16,214 bases of DNA from Bacillota bacterium (GTDB lineage: Bacteria; Bacillota; Clostridia; Peptostreptococcales; Anaerovoracaceae), in the NCBI GenBank assembly GCA_017538845.1, contig JAFYIC010000019.1:1-16214 (forward strand), given 5' to 3'. Under the pieces are notes generated by a model. The model was not told the origin of the DNA, did no database searches, and worked only from the letters and a program-made list of their open reading frames with translations. Below are positions 1 to 6,358 of the stretch, piece after piece; positions within the stretch are counted from its first letter, which is position 1; every line of letters starts with the position of its first letter. Both the position numbers and the translations under genes were made by a program.

Positions 1-4
1 TCAG

Positions 5-616
5 TTATTTAAGCGCCTGCACGGCTTTCCGGAAACCTATGTATCCGAGAAGTCCGCCCACAACGTTTCCGGCGGTTATGAACAGCTCGGCGATGAACGC
101 TTTGCAGGACCAGCCGTAAAGCGAGAAGTAGAACATATCTGCCACGCTATGCTCGAATCCGCAGAGAACGAAGACGCTGACTCCGAAGAACAGGGAAAGG
201 TACTTGCCCAGCTCGTGAGGGTTGTTGGCGAATCCGTCGACTGCTATGAAGATCAGGAAGTTACAGAGTATTCCCAGAATGAAAAGGCTAAGATATCCGT
301 CGTTCACTTTTGCTTCGATAAACGAGGTGTCCATCTCCAGCCTGGTGCACTTGAGCCCCGTGGCGAAGATGAATGCTCCGACGAAGTTGCCCACCCAGAT
401 CAGGACCAGAGTTCCGATAAAGGATGGTTTCTGTTCAAGGCTGTAGCATACTTTGCCCGTGAACAGGTGGGCGCCGTATGTGCAGATCACGAACAGGCCT
501 ATTACGAAGAACAATGCTCCCGCGATCTTGTTGCCCGAAAGTATGAATGCGGTGCCGCCAAAGGAAATACATATTCCCGCGAAAATTGCGCTTACAAATA
601 CTTTAAATGTTTTCAA
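5..616 (-). CDS. Formate/nitrite transporter (FNT) family protein, short form
   Basis: This is an integral membrane protein of 203 residues with about six hydrophobic segments. The FNT family forms pentameric channels for small monovalent anions such as formate, nitrite or hydrosulfide. Two family hallmarks are visible: the L2-loop motif LFTG at residues 51-54, whose Thr53 gates the pore, and GFEHS at residues 152-156, whose His155 is the central pore histidine. The protein is clearly shorter than the usual 250-285 residues and starts almost directly in the first membrane helix, so the cytoplasmic ends are trimmed. An AGGAGG site precedes the ATG. It lies 18 bases downstream of the nitroreductase gene on the same strand, which suggests one transcript. 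The family call is firm, but the substrate cannot be read from sequence; nitrite and formate are only candidates. Confidence 0.9.
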   Translation of the reverse strand: MKTFKVFVSAIFAGICISFGGTAFILSGNKIAGALFFVIGLFVICTYGAHLFTGKVCYSLEQKPSFIGTLVLIWVGNFVGAFIFATGLKCTRLEMDTSFIEAKVNDGYLSLFILGILCNFLIFIAVDGFANNPHELGKYLSLFFGVSVFVLCGFEHSVADMFYFSLYGWSCKAFIAELFITAGNVVGGLLGYIGFRKAVQALK

Positions 617-634
617 AGCTGTTTCCTCCTGATG

Positions 635-1261
635 TTAGATTATAACGTAACGGCCCTCTTTTCTCTTTGGAGCCTTAGGTGTCATTTTAGGATAACCCAG
701 AGTTACGATGGCGACCAGTTCGCCCTTGTCGGGCGCGAAAGCTTCCCGCAGGGCTTTGCTGTTTGAGCCTTCTTCCGCAGGCGTCAGCCAGCATTTACCC
801 GAGTCGTTGCTTGAATCCTGAAGAGGCGCTGTCAGCCAGCAGCTTCCGATGCCTTTTGCAGTGGCTGCAAGCAGGATGTTTTCAAGGGCCGCTGACACGC
901 TTTCCACCATGGGAGCATCAGTCTTGGTCAGTCCCGGCTTGTTCAGGAACGCCAGTATCACGACCGGAGCACCGCCCAGCATGCGGATGAATTTGATGCT
1001 TTCTTCCGCTACCTGCGGGAATGAAGCGAAACGTTCTCTCAGCGCAGGAGCGCAGTCATCGGAGACCTGCCCCATGACCTCATAGACTTTTTTCATTTCC
1101 TCAGGGCTCTTTACAGCCACGAAATACCATGGCTGAAGATCCACAGCCGAAGGGGCGTAAGTGCCCGCCTCCAGGATCTCTTTCAGATCCTCATCGGAAA
1201 TCGGAGTGTCTTCGTAACTTCTGATACTTCTCCGGTTCATTATTATATCTTTAAATTCCAT
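635..1261 (-). CDS. Nitroreductase-family FMN flavoprotein
   Basis: The 208-residue protein is of the FMN-dependent nitroreductase fold, which reduces nitro compounds, quinones, flavins or other electrophiles with NAD(P)H. The N-terminus shows the family phosphate/FMN-binding pattern (NRRSIRSYEDTPIS, residues 9-22), then APSAVDLQPWYFV near residues 37-49 and a C-terminal GIGSCWL followed by VTLGYP. A purine-rich GGAAAGG ribosome site precedes the ATG. One oddity is that CWLT occurs twice, 16 residues apart, where most relatives have one copy running directly into an ALREAF-like helix. That looks like a small internal duplication or insertion. It is the first gene of a probable two-gene unit with the FNT protein. 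The substrate is unknown. Confidence 0.9.
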   Translation of the reverse strand: MEFKDIIMNRRSIRSYEDTPISDEDLKEILEAGTYAPSAVDLQPWYFVAVKSPEEMKKVYEVMGQVSDDCAPALRERFASFPQVAEESIKFIRMLGGAPVVILAFLNKPGLTKTDAPMVESVSAALENILLAATAKGIGSCWLTAPLQDSSNDSGKCWLTPAEEGSNSKALREAFAPDKGELVAIVTLGYPKMTPKAPKRKEGRYVII

Positions 1262-1280
1262 GATTTTTCCTTTCCCGATG

Positions 1281-1300
1281 CGCAGACAGAACCGTCTGCG
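1281..1300. repeat. Perfect 7-bp inverted repeat upstream of nitroreductase
   Basis: CGCAGAC-N6-GTCTGCG forms a perfect inverted repeat a few bases upstream of the nitroreductase ribosome site, inside the probable 5' leader. It could be an operator for an unidentified repressor or an mRNA hairpin that affects translation. The sequence does not say which. Confidence 0.5.
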
Positions 1301-1429
1301 AAGGTGATTTATATCTTTTAAAAGCGCCGGAAATATGATACATCTCCGCCTTTTATACTACACTAAATCCGGGCCGTTGTAAAACACGACGGGCATAGAA
1401 ATCACCATGCCTTTTTAAAGGATTTAAGA

Positions 1430-1435
1430 TATAAT
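1430..1435 (+). promoter_or_regulatory. Possible -10 element for the small ORF and DUF1847 gene
   Basis: A perfect TATAAT lies in an AT-rich stretch about 30 bases upstream of a GGGGAGG ribosome-site-like sequence. No convincing -35 box is seen at 16-18 bases, so the call is tentative. Confidence 0.35.
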
Positions 1436-1584
1436 ATAAATGTAAAAGAAAGTGCAGGAACCGGGGAGGCGAGGACAATAAGTAACACAAACCGGTTAAA
1501 CTGAACCTGAAGAATCTCAAGGAAAAGACCGGCGAGAACGAATGGCCCGACGGAGCCCTGGAAGTCCTTGAAGACTACGTATAT

Positions 1585-1803
1585 ATGGGCGGATACAACG
1601 GCAACCCCAATGCGGGAGTCGTAAAGGACACCTGGCAGCATGGAGAGGACGTAGACACCGTTGACTGGGAAGACTATCCCTGGACAGAGAACAAGGCCAT
1701 CGGCAACAAGTCCAAGTACAGGATCGAATGGCACAACGAAGGCAGCGGCATCCAGGTATGGTTCTACAACGGCGACACAGGTCAGGGAGTATCGTTCAAA
1801 TAG
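1585..1803 (+). CDS. Small unrecognised ORF, possibly the remnant of a longer gene
   Basis: From the first in-frame ATG this ORF gives 72 residues rich in Trp, Gly and acidic residues. I do not recognise a family. The same frame stays open upstream to about position 1486 (LNLKNLKEKTGENEWPDG and on) and reads like protein, but it has no ATG, GTG or TTG there, and the ATG at 1585 has no ribosome site. A good GGGGAGG site does sit at 1463-1469. At the right distance from it is ATA (1478-1480), which opens an eight-codon stretch in another frame. This pattern fits a gene that lost its start codon and took a frameshift. The stop codon abuts the AGGAGG site of the DUF1847 gene, so the two were probably co-transcribed. 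It could instead be an intact small protein with an unusual start. Confidence 0.4.
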   Translation: MGGYNGNPNAGVVKDTWQHGEDVDTVDWEDYPWTENKAIGNKSKYRIEWHNEGSGIQVWFYNGDTGQGVSFK

Positions 1804-1812
1804 GAGGAGAAA

Positions 1813-2448
1813 GTGACTGAAAAAAGATCGTGTATAGACTGCGGAGCGCTGAACTGCCATACGCGGGATAAAGCGTATCCCGGTTTCTGCCCCACCACAG
1901 GAACGGACGCCAAAACCGTTGAAAAGGTGCGCAAGCTGTATGAAGAGGAAGAAAACCGGAAAGTGTCGGTAATATCCGCGGAGATCGAAAACGAATTCTA
2001 TCTGCGTTATACGAGGGTGGAAGAAACGATTGAATTTGCCCGCAGGATGGGCTTTAAGAAGATCGGCATCGCCACCTGCGTGGGACTGATCGAAGAAAGC
2101 AGGACTTTGGCAAAGATACTGAGAAACCGGGGGTTTGAAGTATACGGCGCAGTGTGCAAGATCGGTTCTTTTGATAAGACAGATGTGGGCGTGGCAGAAA
2201 AGGATATAACCAGGACCAGTCCTGTTATGTGCAATCCCGTAATGCAGGCGGAGGTGCTGAACCGAGAAGGCACGGACTTCAACATCGTTATGGGACTGTG
2301 CGTGGGTCACGACAGCCTGTTCTATAAATATTCGGAGGCGCTGGTGACCACTCTGGTTGCCAAAGACAGGGTCCTGGCCCACAATCCGGCCGGTGCGCTG
2401 TATCAAGCGAAGGCATATTATAAAAAACTGCTGGAGGATGAGGACTGA
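1813..2448 (+). CDS. DUF1847 family Cys-rich (metal-binding-like) protein
   Basis: The 211-residue protein starts with GTG, placed a few bases after TAGGAGGAG. It is a full-length match in character to the DUF1847 family of anaerobes, whose function is not established. The N-terminus carries CIDCGALNC followed by FCPT, a four-cysteine pattern that could bind a metal ion or an Fe-S cluster. Further cysteines occur in ATCVGLIEES, AVCKIGS, PVMCNP and GLCVGHDS, the last being a typical conserved block. The centre (MGFKKIGIATCVGL, RNRGFEVYGAVCK) looks like an alpha/beta fold. No signal peptide or membrane helix is seen. It is followed by an intrinsic terminator, so it is separate from the T-box operon downstream. 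Confidence 0.85.
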   Translation: MTEKRSCIDCGALNCHTRDKAYPGFCPTTGTDAKTVEKVRKLYEEEENRKVSVISAEIENEFYLRYTRVEETIEFARRMGFKKIGIATCVGLIEESRTLAKILRNRGFEVYGAVCKIGSFDKTDVGVAEKDITRTSPVMCNPVMQAEVLNREGTDFNIVMGLCVGHDSLFYKYSEALVTTLVAKDRVLAHNPAGALYQAKAYYKKLLEDED

Positions 2449-2489
2449 CTGCCGGTAAACACAGGAACTGAAAACGTTTGTGAATAAGT

Positions 2490-2518
2490 GGAGGGATCCA
2501 GGCGACCCCTCCCTTTTT
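2490..2518 (+). terminator. Intrinsic terminator after the DUF1847 gene
   Basis: GGAGGG pairs with CCCTCC across an 11-base loop and is followed by a short run of T. It lies 41 bases after the DUF1847 stop and just before the next promoter. Confidence 0.75.
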
Positions 2519-2531
2519 ATGGCGAAAAATG

Positions 2532-2560
2532 TTGACATAATCACATGGATGCGTTAAAAT
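2532..2560 (+). promoter_or_regulatory. Sigma-A-type promoter of the T-box / oxidoreductase operon
   Basis: A perfect TTGACA is followed after 17 bases by TAAAAT. The predicted start of transcription near 2567 gives a leader of about 360 bases before the first gene, which contains the complete T-box. Confidence 0.85.
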
Positions 2561-2566
2561 AGCCCA

Positions 2567-2840
2567 TAGTTGCGATGCGGAAGCGTTGCAAAGGAAAATA
2601 AAATAACTCAAAGACGATGACGAAGAAAGTAGGCCTTGTCTTATCCCACAGAGAGTCGGGGATGGTGTGATCCCGGCGGAGGCGGACGAGAAACCGAAGA
2701 TCCCTTCTGAGTTGCAGAGCTGAAGCAGATGTGAGTAAGTTCTGACGGTTTTCCCCCGTTATCGGGAACGCGTATGTTAGTATGTTGTATCGGGTGGTTG
2801 CGAATCTATAAGTTCGTCCTAATACAGGACGGATTTTTTC
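2567..2840 (+). ncRNA. T-box leader, predicted tRNA-Ile-responsive
   Basis: Most conserved T-box parts are present in order. They are the Stem I 5' side with an AGTA loop-E strand (AAGAAAGTAGG), AGAGAG followed by the distal GGTGTGA loop, the specifier strand CCGAAGATCCCTTCTGAG, a linker with a stem III-like hairpin, the antiterminator T-box sequence CGGGTGGTTGCG (2791-2802), and a terminator. The specifier could be ATC (2700-2702, Ile) or GAT (2699-2701, Asp). Three points favour Ile. The spacing to CTTCTGAG matches the Trp leader in this window. Specifiers usually end in C. The UGGU bulge fits a tRNA with A73 (tRNA-Ile) rather than G73 (tRNA-Asp). Low isoleucine should therefore leave tRNA-Ile uncharged, stabilise the antiterminator and switch on the downstream oxidoreductase genes. 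Confidence 0.9.
2813..2839 (+). terminator. Regulated terminator of the Ile T-box
   Basis: TTCGTCCT pairs with AGGACGGA (8 bp, one wobble) around an AATAC loop, followed by six T. It lies directly after the T-box antiterminator sequence, in the classical mutually exclusive arrangement. Confidence 0.85.
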
Positions 2841-2928
2841 TTTATTGAGCGGCCGGCGGGAAAAGATCCGGCGCGGAGCGAAGGCAAGCGGACCTGACAG
2901 CATCAGAGGAACTGAAAAGGAGAAAACA

Positions 2929-3510
2929 ATGAACAGAGATGGAGTAGAGATCCGCTGGCACGGCAGAGGAGGTCAGGGCGCGAAGACAGCGTGCCTGCTT
3001 CTGGCAGACGTAGCTTTCAACACAGGAAAGTATGTGCAGGGATTCCCGGAGTACGGTCCGGAAAGAATGGGAGCGCCCATCACGGCCTACAACAGGATCA
3101 CAGAGACTCACTGCAATGTGCATTCCAACATCTACAAACCGGATTACGTGGTAGTCGTTGACGAGACCCTTCTCAAATCCGTGGACGTGACCAACGGCCT
3201 CAATGAGAAAGGCGCGGTCATCATCAATTCCAACAAAGATCCGGAAGAGCTGAGGGATGAGCTCAACGGGTACAAAGGGAAAGTGTGCACCGTTGACGCG
3301 AAGAAGATATCCGTGGATACAATAGGAAAGAACTTCCCCAACACGCCTATGCTGGCGGCAGTCGTAAAGGTCAGCGGCGTCATAGATGAGACTCAGTTCA
3401 TCGACGATATGGAGGAGTCTTTCAAGCACAAATTTTACAACAAGCCTCAGATGATAGAGGGGAACATGAAAGCCCTGAAGAAGGCGCTGAATGAAGTACA
3501 GACCAGCTAG
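2929..3510 (+). CDS. 2-oxoacid:ferredoxin oxidoreductase, gamma subunit (PorG/VorG-like)
   Basis: The 193-residue protein is the gamma subunit of the POR/VOR/KOR family, which interconverts 2-oxoacids with acyl-CoA and CO2 using ferredoxin. The N-terminal WHGRGGQGAKTACLLLADVA (residues 10-29) is the family glycine-rich signature, followed by GFPEYGPERMGAP, which is typical of the CoA-handling gamma domain. I chose ATG 2929 because AAAAGGAGA lies just upstream; an open frame runs further upstream, but that part is the T-box leader and not protein. It is the first gene of a tight gamma-delta-alpha-beta operon controlled by the Ile T-box. The subunit call is firm; the substrate (pyruvate, branched-chain 2-oxoacids or 2-oxobutyrate) is inferred only from the regulation. 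Confidence 0.93.
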   Translation: MNRDGVEIRWHGRGGQGAKTACLLLADVAFNTGKYVQGFPEYGPERMGAPITAYNRITETHCNVHSNIYKPDYVVVVDETLLKSVDVTNGLNEKGAVIINSNKDPEELRDELNGYKGKVCTVDAKKISVDTIGKNFPNTPMLAAVVKVSGVIDETQFIDDMEESFKHKFYNKPQMIEGNMKALKKALNEVQTS

Positions 3511-3527
3511 GGCAGGAGGAGAGATAA

Positions 3528-3833
3528 ATGAAAACCAAAGCAAGCGAACTCAATGAACAGTCAACGTGGCAGGAAGTCACCACGGGAGCTGAAATATATG
3601 AACCGGCAACGTCGCTGCTGGTGAATACCGGAGAATGGAGAACCATGAGGCCGGTATTCCTGAAGGACAAATGCAAGCAGTGTATGCTTTGCGTGCCCTT
3701 CTGTCCGGACAGCTCGATACCGGTGAAAGACGGGAAAAGAGAAGACTTTGATCTTATGCACTGCAAGGGATGCGGCATCTGCGCCAAGGTGTGTCCTTTC
3801 GACGCGATCGATTTCGTTGAGGAGGTGAAGTAA
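3528..3833 (+). CDS. 2-oxoacid:ferredoxin oxidoreductase, delta subunit, 2x[4Fe-4S] ferredoxin-type
   Basis: The 101-residue ferredoxin-like electron-transfer subunit has two cluster motifs. The first is C49-x2-C52-x2-C55-x3-CP (C59) and the second C79-x2-C82-x2-C85-x3-CP (C89), giving two [4Fe-4S] clusters that carry electrons between the thiamine site in the beta subunit and external ferredoxin. The first 40 residues are a non-cluster extension ending WRTMRPVFLKDKC, a layout typical of PorD/VorD. A GGAGGAGAG site precedes the ATG, 17 bases after the gamma stop. Its stop codon abuts the ATG of the alpha gene, indicating translational coupling. Confidence 0.94.
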   Translation: MKTKASELNEQSTWQEVTTGAEIYEPATSLLVNTGEWRTMRPVFLKDKCKQCMLCVPFCPDSSIPVKDGKREDFDLMHCKGCGICAKVCPFDAIDFVEEVK

Positions 3834-5021
3834 ATGGCTATAAGAGACAGACTTTCCGGAAACGAAGCCGTCGCCATCGCCATGCGGCAGATAGAACCCG
3901 ACGTTATGGGCGCATTCCCAATCACGCCGTCAACAGAGATACCGGAGTACTTTTCCAGTTTCATAGCGGACGGACTTGCAGATACGGAGTTCATAGCCGT
4001 TGAATCCGAGCACAGCGCCATGTCCACATGCATGGGAGCCTCCGCTGCGGGAGCAAGAGCCGTTACGGCAACATCCTCAGCGGGACTTGCGTATATGTGG
4101 GAACTGCTTTACGTAGTTGCATCCGCAAGGCTTCCGGTGACCATGGCTGTGGTAAACAGAGCCTTAACGGGGCCTATCAACATCAACAACGACCACTCCG
4201 ACTCCATGGGAGCAAGAGACTCCGGATGGCTGCAGATATACGCTGAGACCAACCAGGAAGTATACGACAATTTCATCCAGGCCATACCGATCGCTGAAGC
4301 GGCAAGGCTTCCGATCATGGTGTGTCAGGACGGCTTTATAACCAGCCACGGTGTTTCCAACATCGACCTTATCGAAGACGAAAAAGTCAAGGGCTTCGTA
4401 GGCGAGTACAGACCGGAGAACTACCTTCTCAAGCATGAGAACCCGCTGGCGGTAGGCCCTTACGGAACATCTCCCTATTACATGGAGTTCAAGAGGCAGC
4501 AGGCCCAGTCCATGAAAGACGCAATGCCGATCATCATGGACGTGGCAGAGCGTTTCGAGCGCATGACCGGAAGGAAGTACGGCTTTTTCGAGGAGTATAT
4601 GATGGACGACGCCGAAGTCGCCCTGGTGTGCATAGGCTCAAGCGCCGGCACCGGCAAGGAAGCCGTAGACAGACTCAGAGCAGAAGGCAAGAAGGTCGGA
4701 CTCATTAAGCTGAGAGTGTTCAGACCTTTCCCGCGCATACCGCTTGCGGAGGCAATGTGCAAAGTAAAGGCCGTAGCCATCATGGACAAGGCGGAGAGTT
4801 TCTCCAACAGCGGCGGTCCGCTCTTCAATGAAGCCAGAAGCTCCCTCTATGACCTGAAGGACAAGCCCTACGCCATCAACTACATATACGGTCTTGGCGG
4901 CAGAGATATCAGGGTCGAGGATTTCTACGACATTTATCAGGATCTGTTCGTTATCATCGAGCATGATGATCCTGGCGACGTTTACAGATACATCGGAGTA
5001 AGAGACTCCAGATTCAGATAG
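3834..5021 (+). CDS. 2-oxoacid:ferredoxin oxidoreductase, alpha subunit (PorA/VorA-like)
   Basis: The 395-residue protein has the usual length of the separate alpha subunit. The N-terminal domain (pyrimidine-binding-like) shows GNEAVAIAMRQIEPDVMGAFP followed by ITPSTEIPEYF and EHSAMSTCMGASAAGARAVTATSSAGLAYM. The C-terminal domain II (about residues 240-370) contains VALVCIGSSAGTGKEAVDRL and GLIKLRVFRPFP, as in transketolase-like domains. Its ATG follows the delta stop directly, and its ribosome site (GAGGAGGTGA) lies inside the end of the delta gene. It pairs with the beta subunit to build the thiamine-diphosphate active site. Alternatives within the family (pyruvate, 2-oxoisovalerate or 2-oxoglutarate enzyme) cannot be separated by eye. 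The Ile T-box leans towards a substrate on the isoleucine pathway. Confidence 0.94.
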   Translation: MAIRDRLSGNEAVAIAMRQIEPDVMGAFPITPSTEIPEYFSSFIADGLADTEFIAVESEHSAMSTCMGASAAGARAVTATSSAGLAYMWELLYVVASARLPVTMAVVNRALTGPININNDHSDSMGARDSGWLQIYAETNQEVYDNFIQAIPIAEAARLPIMVCQDGFITSHGVSNIDLIEDEKVKGFVGEYRPENYLLKHENPLAVGPYGTSPYYMEFKRQQAQSMKDAMPIIMDVAERFERMTGRKYGFFEEYMMDDAEVALVCIGSSAGTGKEAVDRLRAEGKKVGLIKLRVFRPFPRIPLAEAMCKVKAVAIMDKAESFSNSGGPLFNEARSSLYDLKDKPYAINYIYGLGGRDIRVEDFYDIYQDLFVIIEHDDPGDVYRYIGVRDSRFR

Positions 5022-5034
5022 AGAGGTATTGAAA

Positions 5035-5964
<930 letters not shown>

Positions 5965-6035
5965 CAGGCTGCGGCCGGGCGGACAGGTTTTCGTGCCGCC
6001 GGCAGAAACTTTAAGTGAAAAAAGACCGGGAAATA

Positions 6036-6044
6036 TGATATAAT
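6036..6044 (+). promoter_or_regulatory. Extended -10 promoter for the 37-residue miniprotein
   Basis: TGATATAAT is a perfect extended -10. No good -35 is seen, which is common for extended -10 promoters. A small inverted repeat (TCGTC-TCG-GACGA, about 6045-6057) lies directly after it and could be an operator. Confidence 0.5.
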
Positions 6045-6079
6045 CGTCTCGGACGAGATATCACAAAGGAGGGAATCCG

Positions 6080-6193
6080 ATGAAAAAGTTTGTAAAAATA
6101 GCAATCGTTGTAGCTATAGCGCTTGCATGCCTCACTATCGGCACGGAAAGCGATGAGGAAGAAGTCATAGTAGAACCGGAAGCAGAAGAATAA
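6080..6193 (+). CDS. 37-residue single-span membrane or lipoprotein-like miniprotein
   Basis: A very strong ribosome site (AAAGGAGGG, 6065-6073) lies 6 bases from an ATG that opens 37 codons. The product has a positively charged start (MKKFVK), a hydrophobic stretch IAIVVAIALACLTIG (residues 7-21) and a strongly acidic tail with nine Glu or Asp in its last 15 residues. The sequence ALAC near residue 17 is a weak lipobox, so it could be a tiny lipoprotein; otherwise it is a single-span membrane peptide with a charged tail. It has its own extended -10 promoter and is followed by a terminator, which supports a real transcript. Function is unknown; I recognise no family. A toxin or small regulator role would be speculation. 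Confidence 0.6.
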   Translation: MKKFVKIAIVVAIALACLTIGTESDEEEVIVEPEAEE

Positions 6194-6269
6194 GCAGGAC
6201 TGCGCTGAAAAGGGCGCATGAGTTCGCGCGGACATTTTACAGATCTGCGCGCCGGTCAGAAGATAAAAG

Positions 6270-6298
6270 AGCGGAACCGTAATGGGGCTCCGCTTTTT
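6270..6298 (+). terminator. Intrinsic terminator after the miniprotein
   Basis: AGCGGA pairs with TCCGCT, with extra pairing inside (CC with GG), followed by TTTTT. It ends the plus-strand transcription unit ahead of the convergent trpB gene. Confidence 0.8.
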
Positions 6299-6305
6299 GT
6301 GTAAG

Positions 6306-6329
6306 AAAAACCCCGCGGCACGCGCGGGG
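6306..6329 (-). terminator. Intrinsic terminator of the trpB gene
   Basis: CCCCGCG pairs with CGCGGGG around a short loop. On the minus strand the stem is followed by GTTTTT, placing it about 30 bases after the trpB stop. A weaker T-run on the other side could let it act in both directions. Confidence 0.8.
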
Positions 6330-6358
6330 CTTTGTATTGTTTTTGCGAATGAAGAGGT

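Noticed and set aside
149..766. A 205-codon plus-strand frame opposite the FNT and nitroreductase genes
   Set aside because: It has no ribosome site or domain and lies antisense to two well-supported genes.
1402..2544. A 380-codon open frame on the minus strand across the DUF1847 gene
   Set aside because: It is antisense to DUF1847, which has a ribosome site, GTG start and family-specific cysteine motifs. The minus-strand frame has no ribosome site or recognisable domain.
2699..2701. GAT (Asp) as T-box specifier
   Set aside because: The UGGU bulge does not fit G73 of tRNA-Asp, and the spacing to the following conserved strand favours ATC.
2845..2928. N-terminal extension of the gamma subunit
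   Set aside because: The frame is open upstream of ATG 2929 by chance. That stretch is the end of the T-box leader, and a good ribosome site marks 2929.
2842..3543. Long minus-strand open frames over the gamma subunit gene
   Set aside because: They are shadows of the gamma subunit gene, whose product shows clear family motifs and operon context.
5029..5034. TTG start for the beta subunit
   Set aside because: It leaves only 2 bases after the ribosome site; ATG 5035 has the normal spacing.
5965..6010. Terminator directly after the beta subunit gene
   Set aside because: A GC-rich imperfect hairpin exists, but no T-run follows it, so I do not call an intrinsic terminator.
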